Origin: Hydractinia symbiolongicarpus
Lineage: Eukaryota > Cnidaria > Hydrozoa > Anthoathecata > Hydractiniidae
DNA length: 64,000 nt
Reading direction: 5' to 3'
Assembly: GCF_029227915.1 (NCBI RefSeq)
Contig: NC_079883.1
Coordinates: 29,762,001 to 29,826,000, forward strand
The notes beneath the pieces were generated by a model. The model did no database searches. It worked only from the letters and a program-made list of their open reading frames with translations, and was not told where the DNA came from. The position numbers and the translations under genes are program-made. Below, piece after piece: positions 10,764-25,695 of this stretch (position 1 is the stretch's first letter; each line of letters starts with the position of its first letter).

Positions 10764-13399
10764 CCTTCTTAATTTGACATGATTGCTGAAACTCAGCGAT
10801 TACAGCGGGCACTGCGGTAACTCTTTGTTAAAAAATTAGGATAAATAAGTCTGTTTTTACTGTGGGACCAATCCTAGCCGTTAGTTCGCGCTGAAGAAGT
10901 AGAGAAAGTTTCAAAAACTATATTTCATTGTCTTTCTAATGGTGTCAATCCGTTTCAGTTACAACGGTTGCGTCACATATTTGTACCAACATGTATTTAG
11001 TGATTTTCTTCCAATTTTACTAAGTTGTATTGCTTTTAAAAGTGAAACGATTGACTGTGGGAATTACTTGAACTGACTCTGGACTATGTCCTTATAAATG
11101 TGAAGGATGAGCCAATTGGTCTCCAAGGAATAACTTTCTTCTTAATTTGACGTGATGGCTTGGATTCAGCGATTACACTAGGCTCTGTGGTAGTGCTTTA
11201 TTTAAAATTTAGATAAATAAGTCTTTTTTTTAATATGGGACCAATCCTAGCCATTATCGCGCACTGAAGAAATAGCGACAGTTTCAAAAACTACATCTCA
11301 TTGACTTTCTAACGGTATCAATCCATTTGAGTTACAACGGTTGCGTCACATATTCGTACCAACATGTATTTAGCGATAGTATTCTGATATTGCTGGGTTG
11401 CATCGCTTTTAACATTGAAACGATTGACTCTGGGAATTAATTGAACTGATTCTGGACTGTGACCTTGTAAATGCGATAAATGAGCCAATTGGGCTCCAAG
11501 GAATAACATTCTTCTTAATTCGACATGATTGCTGGAATTCAGCGAGTACACTAGGCTCTGTGGCAGTGCTTTATTTAAAAATTTAGATAAATAAGTCTTT
11601 TTTTACAGTGGGACTAATATTGGCCGTTAGCACGCGCTGAAGAAATAGAGACATTCTCAAAAACTACATTTCATCGACTTCTTGGCGGTATCAATCCATT
11701 TGAGCTACAACGGTTGCGTCACATATTCGTATCAACATGTATTTAGCGATAGTATTCTGATATTACTAGGTTGCATCGCCTTTAACAGTGAAACGATTGA
11801 CTGTGGGACTTAATTGAACTGACTTTGGACTTTGACTTTATAAATGTGATACCAGAACCAGTTTGACTACAAGAAATAGCATTCTTCTTAATTTGACATG
11901 ATTGCTGGAACTCAGCGATTGCACTGGGCGCTGTGGTAGAGTTTTATTTAAAAATTAAGTTAAATAACTCATTTTTTACTGTGGGACCAATCCCAGCCGT
12001 TAGTTCGCGCTGAAGAAATAGAGACAGTTTCAAAAATTACATTTTATTGACTTTCTAACGGTGTCAATCCGTTTGAGTTACAACGGTTGCGTCACATATT
12101 CGTACCAACATGTATTTAGTGATATCTTTCCGATGTTACTAAGTTATACCGCTTTTAACAGTGAAACGATTGACTGTGGAACTTAATTGAACTAACTTTG
12201 GACTGTGAACTTATAAATGTGATAAGTGAGCCAACTGGACCCAAGAAATAACATTCTTCTTAATTTGACATGATTGCCAGAACTCAGCGATTACACTGGG
12301 CGCTGTGGTAGCACTTCATTTAAAAATTTAAAAAGAAAATTCATTTTTTACTGTGGGACCAATCCTAGCCGTTATCGCGCGCTGAAGAAATAGCGATAGT
12401 TTCAAAAACTACATTTTATTGACTTTTTAATGGTATCAATCCGTTTCAGTTACAACTGTTGCGTCACATATTCGTCCCCACATGTATTTGCAATAGTATT
12501 CGGATATTACTAGGTTGTATCGCTTTTAACAGTGAGACGTTTGACTTTTGGACTTAATTGAACTGATTTTGGACTTTGACCTTATAAATGTGATAAATGA
12601 GCCAGTTTAACTACAAGAAGTAACATTTTTTCTTAATTTGACTTGATTGCTGGAAATCAGCGATCGCACTGGGCGCTCTCGTAGAGTTTTATTTAAAAAA
12701 AATTAAATAAGTCATTTTTTACTCTGGGACCAATCCCAGCCGTTATCGCGCGCTGAAGAAATAGCGACAGTTTCAAAAACTACATTTCATTCACTTTCTA
12801 ACGGTATCAATCCTTTGAGTAACGACGGTTGCGCCAAATATTCGTCCCCACATGTATTCAGCGATAGTATTTGGATATTACTAGGTTGCATCGCTTTTAA
12901 CAGTGAAAAGTTTGACTGTGGGACTTAATTGAACTGATTTTGGACTTTGACCTTATAAATGTGATAAATGAGCCAGTTTGATTACAGGAAGTAACATTTT
13001 TCCTAATTTGACTTGATTGCTGGAACTCAGCGATAGCACTGGGCGCTGTGGTAGAGTTTTATTTAAAAATTAAGTTAAAAAAGTCAGTTTTTACTGTGGG
13101 ACCAATCCCAGCCGTTAGTTCGCGCTGAAGAAATAGAGACATTCTCAAAAACTGCATTTCATTGACTTCTTGCCGGTATCAATCCGTTTGAGTTACAACG
13201 GCTGCGTCACATATTCGTACCAACATGTATTTAGCGATAGTATTCGGATATTACTAGGTTGCATTGTTTTTAACAGCGAAACGTTTGACTGTGGGACTTA
13301 ATTGAACTGATTTTGGACTTTGACCTTATAAATGTGATAAATGAGCCAGTTTGACTACAAGAAATAGCATTCTTCTTAATTTGACTTGATTGCTGGAAA

Positions 13400-14500
13400 T
13401 CAGCGATCGCACTGGGCGCTGTGGTAGAGTTTTATTTAAAAAAAGTTAAATTAGTCATTTTTTATTGTGGGACCAATCCCAGCCGTTATCGCGTGCTGAA
13501 GAAATAGCGACAGTTTCAAAAACTACATTTCATTCACTTTCTAACGGTATCAGTCCTTTGAGTTACGACGGTTGCGCCAAATATTCGTCCCCACATGTAT
13601 TCAGCGATAGTATTCAGATATTACTAGGTTGCATCGTTTTTAACAGCGAAACGTTTGACTGTGGGACTTAATTGAACTGATTTTGGACTCTGACCTTATA
13701 AATGTGATAAATGAGCCAGTTTGACTACAAGAAGTAACATCCTTCCTAATTTGACTTGATTGCTGGAACTCAGCGATAGCACTGGGCGCTGTGGTAGAGT
13801 TTTATTTAAAAATTAAGTTAAAAAAGTAAGTTTTTACTGTGGGCCAATCCCAGCCGTTAGTTCGCGCTGAAGAAATAGAGAATTCTCAAAAACTGCATTT
13901 CATTGACTTCTTGCCGGTATCAATCCGTTTGAGTTACAACGGCTGCGTCACATATTCGTACCAACATGTATTTAGCGATAGTATTCGGATATTACTAGGT
14001 TGCATTGTTTTTAACAGCGAAACGTTTGACTGTGGGACTTAATTGAACTGATTTTCGACTTTGACCTTATAAATGTGATAAATGAGCCAGTTTGACTACA
14101 AGAAATAGCATTCTTCTTAATTTGACTTGATTGCTGGAAATCAGCGATCGCACTGGGCGCTGTGGTAGAGTTTTATTTAAAAAAAGTTAAATTAGTCATT
14201 TTTTACTGTGGGACCAATCCCAGCCGTTATCGCGTGCTGAAGAAATAGCGACAGTTTCAAAAACTACATTTCATTCACTTTCTAACGGTATCAGTCCTTT
14301 GAGTTACGACGGTTGCGCCAAATATTCGTCCCCACATGTATTCAGCGATAGTATTCAGATATTACTAGGTTGCATCGTTTTTAACAGCGAAAGGTTTGAC
14401 TGTGGGACTTAATTGAACTGATTTTGGACTCTGACCTTATAAATGTGATAAATGAGCCAGTTTGACTACAAGAAGTAACATCCTTCTTAATTTGACATGA
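13400..14500. repeat. Dimeric local repeat (742-bp step)
   Basis: The D-type core GGTATCAGTCCTTTGAG, with the unusual CAGTCC, occurs near 13549 and again 742 bp later, with the same flanking variants (CGCGTGCTGAAG before it, TTCAGATATTACTAGG after it). This marks a recent two-monomer duplication. The intervening E monomer has lost bases, reading GTGGGCCAATCC and GAGAATTCTC near 13840-13885. Confidence 0.75.
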
Positions 14501-14513
14501 TTGCTGAAACTCA

Positions 14514-17500
14514 GCGATTACAGCGGGCACTGCGGTAACTCTTTGTTAAAAAATTAAGATAAATAACTCTGTTTTTACTCTGGGACCAATCCTAGCCGTT
14601 AGTTCGCGCTGAAGAAGTAGAGAAAGTTTCAAAAACTATATTTCATTGACTTTCTAATGGTGTCAATCCGTTTCAGTTACAACGGTTGCGTCACATATTT
14701 GTACCAACATGTATTTAGTGATTTTCTTCCAATTTTACTAAGTTGTATTGCTTTTAACAGTGAAACGATTGACTGTGGGAATTAATTGAACTGACTCGGG
14801 ACTATGTCCTTATAAATGTGAAGGATGAGCCAATTGGTCTCCAAGGAATAACTTTCTTCTTAATTTGACGTGATGGCTTGGATTCAGCGATTACACTAGG
14901 CTCTGTGGTAGCGCTTTATTTAAAATTTAGATAAATAAGTCTTTTTTTAATATGGGACCAATCCTAGCCGTTATCGCGCACTGAAGAAATAGCGACAGTT
15001 TCAAAAACTACATCTCATTGACTTTCTAACGGTATCAATCCATTTGAGTTACAACGGTTGCGTCACATATTCGTACCAACATGTATTTAGCGATAGTATT
15101 CTGATATTGCTGGGTTGCATCGCTTTTAACATTGAAACGATTGACTCTGGGAATTAATTGAACTGATTCTGGACTGTGACCTTGTAAATGCAATAAATGA
15201 GCCAATTGGGCTCCAAGGAATAACATTCTTCTTAATTCGACATGATTGCTGGAATTCAGCGAGTACACTAGGCTCTGTGGCAGTGCCTTATTTAAAAATT
15301 TAGAAAAATAAGTCTTTTTTTACAGTGGGAGTAATATTGGCCGTTAGCACGCGCTGAAGAAATAGAGACATTCTCAAAAACTACATTTCATCGACTTCTT
15401 GCCGGTATCAATCCGTTTGAGTTACAACGGTTGCGTCACATATTCGTCCCCACATGTATTTTGCAATAGTATTCGGATATTACTAGGTTGCATCGCTTTT
15501 ATCAGTGAAACGTTTGACTGTGGGACTTAATTGAACTGATTTTGGACTTTGACCATATAGATGTGGTAAATGAGCCAGTTTGACTACAAGAAGTAACATC
15601 CTTCTTAATTTGACATGATTGCTGAAACTCAGCGATTACAGCGGGCACTGCGGTAACTCTTTGTTAAAAAATTAGGATAAATAAGTCTGTTTTTACTGTG
15701 GGACCAATCCTAGCCGTTCGTTCGCGCTGAAGAAGTAGAGACAGTTTCAAAAACTATATTTCATTGACTTTCTAACGGTGTCAATCCGTTTCAGTTACAA
15801 CGGTTGCGTCACATATTTGTACCAACATGTATTTAGTGATTTTCTTCCAATTTTACTAAGTTGTATTGCTTTTAACAGTGAAACGATTGACTGTGGGAAT
15901 TAATTGAACTGACTCTGGACTATGTCCTTATAAATGTGAAGGATGAGCCAATTGGTCTCCAAGGAATAACTTTCTTCTTAATTTGACGTGATGGCTTTGA
16001 TTCAGCGATTACACTAGGCTCTGTGGTAGCGCTTTATTTAAAATTTAGATAAATAAGTCTTTTTTTAATATGGGACCAATCCTAGCCGTTATCGCGCACT
16101 GAAGAAATAGCGACAGTTTCAAAAACTACATCTCATTGACTTTCTAACGGTATCAATCCATTTGAGTTACAACGGTTGCGTCACATATTCGTACCAACAT
16201 GTATTTAGCGATAGTATTCTGATATTGCTGGGTTGCATCGCTTTTAACATTGAAACGATTGACTCTGGGAATTAATTGAACTGATTCTGGACTGTGACCT
16301 TGTAAATGCGATAAATGAGCCAATTGGGCTCCAAGGAATAACATTCTTCTTAATTCGACATGATTGCTGGAATTCAGCGAGTACACTAGGCTCTGTGGCA
16401 GTGCTTTATTTAAAAATTTTGATAAATAAGTCTTTTTTTACAGTGGGACTAATATTGGCCGTTAGCACGCGCTGAAGAAATAGAGACATTCTCAAAAACT
16501 ACATTTCATCGACTTCTTGCCGGTATCAATCCGTTTGAGTTACAACGGTTGCGTGACATATTCGTCCCCACATGTATTTTGCAATAGTATTCGGATATTA
16601 CTAGGTTGCATCGCTTTTATCAGTGAAACGTTTGACTGTGGGACTTAATTGAACTGATTTTGGACTTTGACCATATAGATGTGGTAAATGAGCCAGTTTG
16701 ACTACAAGAAGTAACATCCTTCTAAATTTGACATGATTGTTGAAACTCAGCGATTACAGCGGGCACTGCGGTAACTCTTTGTTAAAAAATTAGGATAAAT
16801 AAGTCTGTTTTTACTGTGGGACCAATCCTAGCCGTTAGTTCGTGCTGAAGAAGTAGAGACAGTTTCAAAAACTATATTTCATTGACTTTCTAACGGTGTC
16901 AATCCGTTTCAGTTACAACGGTTGCGTCACATATTTGTACCAACATGTATTTAGTGATTTTCTTCCAATTTTACTAAGTTGTATTGCTTTTAACAGTGAA
17001 ACGATTGACTGTGGGAATTAATTGAACTGACTCTGGACTATGTCCTTATAAATGTGAAAGATGAGCCAATTGGTCTCCAAGGAATAACTTTCTTCTTAAT
17101 TTGACGTGATGGCTTGGATTCAGCGATTACACTAGGCTCTGTGGTAGCGCTTTATTTAAAATTTAGATCAATAAGTCTTTCTTTACTATGGGACCAATCC
17201 TAGCCGTTATCGCGCGCTGAAGAAATAGCGACAGTTTCAAAAACTACATTTCATTGACTTTCTAACGGTATCAATCCATTTGAGTTACAACGGTTGCGTC
17301 ACATATTCGTACCAACATGTATTTAGCGATAGTATTCTGATATTGCTAGGTTGCATCGCTTTTAACATTGAAACGATTGACTCTGGGAATTAATTGAACA
17401 GATTCTGGACTGTGACCTTGTAAATGCGATAAATGAGCCAATTGGGCTCCAAGGAATAACATTCTTCTTAATTCGACATGATTGCTGGAATTCAGCGAGT

Positions 17501-18611
17501 ACACTAGGCTCTGTGGTAGTGCTTTATTTAAAAATTTAGATAAATAAGTCTTTTTTTACTGTGGGACTAATACTGGCCGTTAGCACGCGCTGAATAAATA
17601 GAGACATTCTCAAAACTACATTTCATCGACTTCTTGCCGGTATCAATCCGTTTGAGTTACAACTGTTGCGTCACATATTCGTCCCCACATGTATTTTGCA
17701 ATAATATTCGGATATTACTAGGTTGCATCGCTTTTATCAGTGAAACGTTTGACTGTGGGACTTAATTGAACTGATTTTGGACTTTGACCATAGGGATGTG
17801 GTAAAGGAGCCAGTTTGACTACAAGAAGTAACATCCTTCTTAATTTGACATGATTGCTGAAACTCAGCGATTACAGCGGGCACTGCGGTAACTCTTTGTT
17901 AAAAAATTAGGATAAATAAGTCTGTTTTTACTGTGGGACCAATCCTAGCCGTTAGTTCGCGCTGAAGAAGTAGAGACAGTTTTAAAAACTATATTTCATT
18001 GACTTTCTAACGGTGTCAATCCGTTTCAGTTACAACGGTTGCGTCACATATTTGTACCAACATGTATTTAGTAATTTTCTTCCAATTTTACTAAGTTGTA
18101 TTGCTTTTAACAGTGAAACGATTGACTGTGGGAATTAATTGAACTGACTCTGGACTATGTCCTTATAAATGTGAAAGATGAGCCAATTGGTCTCCAAGGA
18201 ATAACTTTCTTCTTAATTTGACGTGATGGCTTGGATTCAGCGATTACACTAGGCTCTGTGGTAGCGCTTTATTTAAAATTTAGATAATTAAGTCTTTTTA
18301 TACTATGGGACCAATCCTAGCCGTTATCACGCGCTGAAGAAATAGCGACAGTTTCAAAAACTACACCTCATTGACTTCCTAACGGTATCAATCCATTTGA
18401 GTTACAACGGTTGTGTTACATATTCGTACCAACATGTATTTAGCGATAGTATTCTGATATTACTAGGTTGCATCGCCTTTAACAGTGAAGCGATTGACTG
18501 TGGGACTTAATTGAACTGATTTTCGACTTTGACCTTATAAATGTGATAAATGAGCCAGTTTGATTACAGGAAGTAACATTCTTCCTAATTTGACTTGATT
18601 GCTGGAACTCA
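14514..18611. repeat. Trimeric HOR B-C-A, eleven monomers (1118-bp period)
   Basis: GCG anchors run 14514 (B), 14887 (C), 15259 (A), 15632 (B), 16005 (C), 16377 (A), 16750 (B), 17123 (C), 17495 (A), 17867 (B) and 18240 (C). Successive A monomers are exactly 1118 bp apart. It is the cleanest HOR stretch in the window and the same unit as at 1-2234. A single copy also lies at 10796-11914. The order breaks at 18612, where an E-type monomer follows. Confidence 0.9.
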
Positions 18612-21600
18612 GCGATAGCACTGGGCGTTGTGGTAGAGTTTTATTTAAAAATTAAGTTAAATAAGTCATTTTTTACTGTGGGACCAATCCCAGCCGTTAG
18701 TTCGCGCTGAAGAAATAGAGACATTCTCAAAAACTACATTTCATTGACTTCTTGCCGGTATCCATCCGTTTGAGTTACAACGGCTGCTTCACATTTGCGT
18801 ACCAACATGTATTTAGCGATAGTATTCGGATATTACTAGGTTGCATCGTTTTTAACAGCGAAACGTTTGACTGTGGGACTTAATTGAACTGATTTTGGAC
18901 TTTGACGTTATAAATGTGATAAATGAGCCAGTTTGACTACAAGAAATAGCATTCTTCTTAATTTGACTTGATTGCTGGAAATCAGCGATCGCACTGGGCG
19001 CTGTGGTAGAGTTTTATTTAAAAAAAGTTAAATAAGTCAGCTTTTACTGTGGGACCAATCCTAGCCGTTAGTTCGCGCTGAAGAAATAGAGACAGTTTCA
19101 AAAACTACATTTCATTGACTTTATAACGCTGTCAATCCGTTTGAGTTACAACGGTTGCGTCACATATTCGTACCAACATGTATTTAGCGATTTTTTTCTG
19201 ATATTACTAGGTTGCATGGCCTTTAACAATGAAACGATTGACTGTGGGACTTAATTGAACTAACTTTGGACTGTGACCTTATAAATGTTATAAATAAGCC
19301 AGTTTGACTACAAGAAATAACATTCTTCTTAATTTGACATGATTGCTGGAACTCAGCGATTACACTGGGCGCTGTGGTAGCACTTTATTAAAAATTTAAA
19401 TAAAAGAGTCATTTTTTCCTGTGGGACCAATCCTAGCCGTTATCGCGCGCTGAAGAAATAGCGACAGTTTCAAAAACTACATTTCATTGACTTTAGAACG
19501 GTGTCAATCCGTTTGAGTTACAACGGTTGCGTCACATATTCGTACCAACATGTATTTAGTGATTTTCATCCAATTTTACTAAGTTGTATTGCTTTTAACA
19601 GTTAAACGATTGACTGTGGGAATTAATTGAACTGACTCTGGACTATGTCCTTATAAATGTGATAGATGAGCCAATTGGTCTCCTAGGAATAACTTTCTTT
19701 TTAATTTGACGGGATGGCTGGAATTCAGCGATTACATTAGGGTCTGTGATAGCGCTTTATTTAAAAATTTAGATAAATAAGTCTTTTCTTACTGTGGAAC
19801 CAATCCCAGCCGTTAGCACGTGCTGAAAAAAGAGGAAAAGTTCCAAAGACTACATTTCATTGACTTTCTAGCAGTGTAAATCCGTTTGAGTTACAACGGT
19901 GGCGTCACATATTCGTACCAACATGTATCTAGCCATAGTATTCGGATATTACTGGGTTGCATCGCTTTTTACAGTGAAACGTTTGACTGTGGGACTTAAT
20001 TGAACTGATTTTAGACTTTGACCTTATAAATGTGATAAATGAGCCAGTTTGACTACAAGAAATAACATTCTTCTTAATTTGACATGATTGCTGGAACTCA
20101 GCGATTACACTAGGCTCTGTGGTAGCGCTTTATGTAAGAATTTAGATAAATAAGTCTTTTTTTACTGTGGGACCAATCCTGGCCGTTAGCACGCACTGAA
20201 GAAATAGAGACATTCTCAAAAACTTCATTTCATTGACTTCTTGGCGGTATCAATCCGTTTGAGTTACAACAGTTGCATCACATATTCGTACCAACCTGTA
20301 TTTAGTGATTTTCTTCAGACATGACTAAGTTGCATCGCTTTTAACAGTGAAGCGATTGACTGTGGGACTTAATTGAACTGATTTTAGACTTTGACCTTAT
20401 AAATGTGATAAATGAGCCAGTTTGACTACAAGAAATAACATTCTTCTTATCTTGACATGATTGCTGGAACTCAGCGATTACACTAGGCTCTGTGGTAGCG
20501 CTTTATGAAAAAATTTAGATAAATAAGTCTTTTTTTACTATGGAACCAATCCTAGCCGTTATCACGCGCTGAAGAAATAGCGACAGTTTCAAAAACTACA
20601 CCTCATTGACTTCCTAACGGTATCAATCCATTTGAGTTACAACGGTTGTGTCACATATTCGTACCAACATGTATTTAGCGATAGTATTCTGATATTGCTA
20701 GGTTGCATCGCCTTTAACAGTGAAGCGATTGACTGTGGGACTTAATTGAACTGATTCTGGACTGTGACCTTATAAATGTGATAAATGAGCCAGTTTAACT
20801 ACAAGAAGTAACATACTTCTTAATTTGACTTGATTGCTGGAAATCAGCGATCGCACTGGGCGCTGTGGTAGAGTTTTATTTAAAAAAAGTTATGTAAGTC
20901 ATTTTTTACTGTGGGACCAATCCCAGCCGTTATCGCGCGCTGAAGAAATAGCGACAGTTTCAAAAACTACATTTCATTCACTTTCTAACGGTATCAATCC
21001 TTTGAGTTACGACGGTTGCGCCAAATATTCGTCCCCATATGTATTCAGCGATAGTATTTGGATATTACTAGGTTGCATCGCTTTTAACAGTGAAAAGTTT
21101 GACTGTGGGACTTAATTGAACTGATTTTGGACTTTGACCTTATAAATGTGATAAATGAGCCAGTTTGATTACAGGAAGTAACATTCTTCCTAATTTGACT
21201 TGATTGCTGGAACTCAGCGATAGCACTGGGCGCTGTGGTAGAGTTTTATTTAAAAATTAAGTTAAATAAGTCATTTTTTACAGTGGGACCAATCCCAGCC
21301 GTTAGTTCGCGCTGAAGAAATAGAGACATTCTCAAAAACTACATTTCATTGACTTCTTGCCGGTATCAATCCGTTTGAGTTACAACGGCTGCTTCACATT
21401 TGCGTACCAACATGTATTTAGCGATAGTATTCGGATATTACTAGGTTGCATCGTTTTTAACAGCGAAACGTTTGACTGTGGGACTTAATTGAACTGATTT
21501 TGGACTTTGACCTTATAAATGTGATAAATGAGCCAGTTTGACTACAAGAAATAGCATTCTTCTTAATTTGACTTGATTGCTGGAAATCAGCGATCGCACT

Positions 21601-23460
21601 GGGCGCTGTGGTAGAGTTTTATTTAAAAAAAGTCAAATAAGTCATTTTTTACTGTGGGACCAATCCCAGCCGTTATCGCGCGCTGAAGAAATAGCGACAG
21701 TTTCAAAAACTACATTTCATTGACTTCTTGCCGGTATCAATCCGTTTGAGTTACAACGGTTGCATCACATATTCGTACCAACATGTATTTAGCGATAGTA
21801 TTCGGATATTACTAGGTTGCATCGTTTTTAACAGCGAAACGTTTGACTGTGGGACTTAATTGAACTGATTTTGGACTTTGACCTTATAAATGTGATAAAC
21901 GAGCCAGTTTGACTACAAGAAATAGCATTCTTCTTAATTTGACTTGATTGCTGGAAATCAGCGATCGCACTGGGCGCTGTGGTAGAGTTTCATTTAAAAA
22001 AAGTTAAATAAGTCAGCTTTTACTGTGGGACCAATCCTAGCCGTTAGTTCGCGCTGAAGAAATAGAGACAGTTTCAAAAACTACATTTCATTGACTTTAT
22101 AACGGTGTCAATCCGTTTGAGTTACAACGGTTGCGTCACATATTCGTACCAACATGTATTTAGCGATTTTTTTCTGATATTACTAGGTTGCATGGCCTTT
22201 AACAATGAAACGATTGACTGTGGGACTTAATTGAACTAACTTTGGACTGTGACCTTATAAATGTTATAAATAAGCCAGTTTGACTACAAGAAATAACATT
22301 CTTCTTAATTTGACATGATTGCTGGAACTCAGCGATTACACTGGGCGCTGTGGTAGCACTTTATTAAAAAATTTAAATAAAAGAGTCATTTTTTCCTGTG
22401 GGACCAATCCTAGCCGTTATCGCGCGCTGAAGAAATAGCGACAGTTTCAAAAACTACATTTCATTGACTTTAGAACGGTGTCAATCCGTTTGAGTTACAA
22501 CGGTTGCGTCACATATTCGTACCAACATGTATTTAGTGATTTTCATCCAATTTTACTAAGTTGTATTGCTTTTAACAGTTAAACGATTGACTGTGGGAAT
22601 TAATTGAACTGACTCTGGACTATGTCCTTATAAATGTGGTAGATGAGCCAATTGGTCTCCTAGGAATAACTTTCTTTTTAATTTGACGTGATGGCTGGAA
22701 TTCAGCGATTACATTAGGGTCTGTGATAGCGCTTTATTTAAAAATTTAGATAAATAAGTCTATTCTTACTGTGGAACCAATCCCAGCCGTTAGCACGCGC
22801 TGAAAAAAGAGGAAAAGTTCCAAAGACTACATTTCATTGACTTTCTAGCGGTGTAAATCCGTTTGAGTTACAACGGTGGCGTCACATATTCGTACCAACA
22901 TGTATCTAGCCATATTATTCGGATATTACTGGGTTGCATCGCTTTTTACAGTGAAACGTTTGACTGTGGGACTTAATTGGACTGATTTTAGACTTTGACC
23001 TTATAAATGTGATAAATGAGCCAGTTTGACTACAAGAAATAACATTATTCTTAATTTGACATGATTGCTGGAACTCAGCGATTACACTAGGCTCTGTGGT
23101 AGCGCTTTATGTAAAAATTTAGATAAATAAGTCTTTTTTTACTGTGGGACCAATCCTGGCCGTTAGCACGCACTGAAGAAATACAGACATTCTCAAAAAC
23201 TTCATTTCATTGACTTCTTGGCGGTATCAATCCGTTTGAGTTACAACAGTTGCATCACATATTCGTACCAACCTGTATTTAGTGATATCTTTCCGATATT
23301 ACTAAGTTATATTGCTTTTAACAGTGAAACGATTGACTGTGGAACTTAATTGAACTAACTTTAGACTGTGACCTTATGAATGTGATAAATGAGCCAGTTT
23401 GGACCCCAGAAGTAACGTTCTTCTTAATTTGACATGATTGCTGGAACTGAGCGATTACAC
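18240..23460. repeat. Long-period HOR region containing F monomers
   Basis: Two stretches of the same monomer series lie about 2.98 kb apart. AGTCAGCTTTTACTG occurs at 19035 and 22011, and the F monomers lie near 19.73 and 22.71 kb. Both series continue into the CTTCATTTC / AACAGTTGCATCAC monomer. The segment 20834-21115 also corresponds to 4085-4366 in the left part, with the same reading frame differing at one residue. This region and 3.4-5.9 kb therefore share a common ancestral block. Confidence 0.75.
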
Positions 23461-24942
23461 TGGGCGCTGTGATTGCAATTTTTCAAAAAATTAGGATAAA
23501 TAAGTCATTTTTTACTGTGGGACCAATCCTAGTCCTTATCGCGCGCTGAAGAAATAGAGACAGTTTCAAAAACTACATTTCGTTGACTTTCTAACAGTGT
23601 CAATCCGTTTGGGTTACAACGATTGCGTCACATATTCCTCCCCACATGTATTTAGCGATAGTATTCGGATATTACTAGGTTGCATCGCTTTTAACAGTGA
23701 CACGTTTGACTGTGGGTCTTAATTGAACTGATTTTGGACTTTGACCTTATAAATGTGATAAATGAGCCAGTTTGAGTACAAGAAGTAACATTCTTCTTAA
23801 TTTGACTTGATTGCTGGAACTCAGCGATTGCAGTGGGCGCTGTGGTAGAGTTTTATTTAAAAATTAAGTTAAAAAAGTCTTTTTTTACAGTGGGACTAAT
23901 CCTGGCCGTTAGCACGCGCTGAAGAAATAAAGACATTCTCAAAAACTACAATTCATCGACTTCTTGGCGGTATCAATCCATTTGAGCTACAACGGTTGCG
24001 TCACATATTCGTATCAACATGTATTTAGCGATAGTATTCTGATATTACTAGGTTGCATCGCCTTTAACAGTGAAACGATTGACTGTGGGACTTAATTGAA
24101 CTAACTTTCGTCTGTGACCTGATAAATATTAAAAATGAGCCAGTTTGACTACAAGAAATAACATTCTTCTTAATTTGACGCGATTGCTGGAGCTGAGCGA
24201 TTACGCTGGGCGCTGTGGTAGGACTTTATTAAAAAAATTAAATAAAAAAGTCATTTTTTACTGTGGGACCAATCCTAGCCGTTATCGCGCACTGAAGAAA
24301 TAGCGACAGTTTCACAAACTACATTTTATTGACTTTCTAACGGTATCAATCCATTTGAGTTACAACTGTTGCGTCACATATTAGTCCCCACATATATTTA
24401 GCAATAGTATTCGGGTATTACTATGTTGCATCGCTTTTAACAGTGAAACGTTTGACTGTGGGACTTAATTGAACTGATTCTGGACTGTGACCTTGTAAAT
24501 TCGATAAATTAACCAATTTGAATACAATAAGTAATATTCTTCTTAATTTGACTTGATTGCTGAAACTCAGCGATTGCAGTGGGCGCTGTGGTAGAGTTTT
24601 ATTTAAAAATTAAGTTAAATAAGTCTTTTTTTACTGTGGGACTAATCCTGGCCGTTAGCACGCGCTGAAGAAATAGAGACATTCTCAAAAACTACATCTC
24701 ATCGTCTTCTTGGCGGTATCAATCCGTTTGAGTTACAACGGTTGCGTCACACATTCGTACCAACATGTATTTAGTGATTTTCTTCTAATTTTACTAAGTT
24801 GTATTGCTTTTAACAGTTAAACGACTGACGGTGGGAATTAATTGAACTGACTCTGGACTATGTCCTTATAAATGTGACAGATGAGCGAATTGGTCTCCAA
24901 GGAATAACTTTCTTCTTAATTTGACGTGATGGCTGGAATTCA

Positions 24943-25315
24943 GCGAGTACATTAGGCTCTCTGGAAGCGCTTTATTTAAAAATTTAGATAAATAAGTCTT
25001 TTCCTACTGTGGGAAAAATCCTGGCCGTTAGCACGAGCTGAATAAAGAGGAACAGTTCCAAAGACTACATTTCATTGACTTTCTAGCGGTATAAATCCGT
25101 TTGAGTTACAACGGTTGCGTCACATATTCGTACCAACATGTATTTAGCGATAGTATTCGGATATTACTGGGTTGCATCGCTTTTAACAGTGAAACGTTTG
25201 ACTGTGGGACTTAATTAAACTGATTTTGGACTTTGACCTTATAAATGTGATAAATGAGCCAGTTTGACTACAAGACATAACATTCTTCTTAATTTGACAT
25301 GATTGCTGGAACTGA
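24943..25315. repeat. Representative monomer, subfamily G
   Basis: This is the first G monomer seen in the window. It carries GCGAGTACATTAGGCTCT, TCCTACTGTGGGAAAAATCC, GAATAAAGAGGAACAGTTCC and TTTCTAGCGGTATAAATCCG. G copies recur throughout the right block (for example near 26.05, 31.97, 33.83, 37.18, 46.6, 49.6, 54.8 and 61.5 kb). The GGAACAGTTCC at 25049-25059 is a perfect odd palindrome absent from the other subfamilies. Confidence 0.85.
25049..25059. other. GGAACAGTTCC palindrome of G monomers (representative)
   Basis: GGAAC and GTTCC are perfect inverted arms around a central A. The site is present in nearly all G monomers and lies about 30 bp after the ACTGTGGGAAAAATCC element. Non-G monomers have GACAGTTTC or GACATTCTC at this place, so the palindrome arose with subfamily G. 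Confidence 0.7.
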
Positions 25316-25695
25316 GCGATTACACTGGGCGCTGTGGTAGCACTTTATTAAAAAATTAGGATAAATAAGTCATTTTTTACTGTGGTACCAATCCTAGCCG
25401 TTAGTTCGCGCGGAAGAAATAGAGAAAGTTTCAAAAACTACATTTCATTGACTTTCTAACGGTATCAATCCTTTGAGTTACAACGGTTGCGCGAAATATT
25501 CGTCCCCACATATATTTAGTGATTTTCTTCGATATTTCTAAGTTATATCGCTTTTAACTGTAAAATGATTGACTGTAGGACTTAATTGAACTAACTTTGG
25601 ACTGTGACCTTATAAATGTGATGAGTGAGTCAACTGGACCCAAGAAATAACATTCTTCTTAATTCGACATGATTGCTGGAATTCAGCGAGTACAC

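Noticed and set aside
11318-11551. 77-codon minus-strand ORF repeated at 15035 and 16153
   Set aside because: It is the C/A monomer junction read in one frame. The 1118-bp spacing is the HOR period.
13465-14042. Two plus-strand ORFs of 67-68 codons
   Set aside because: They are satellite-derived frames in adjacent D and E monomers, with no coding signature.
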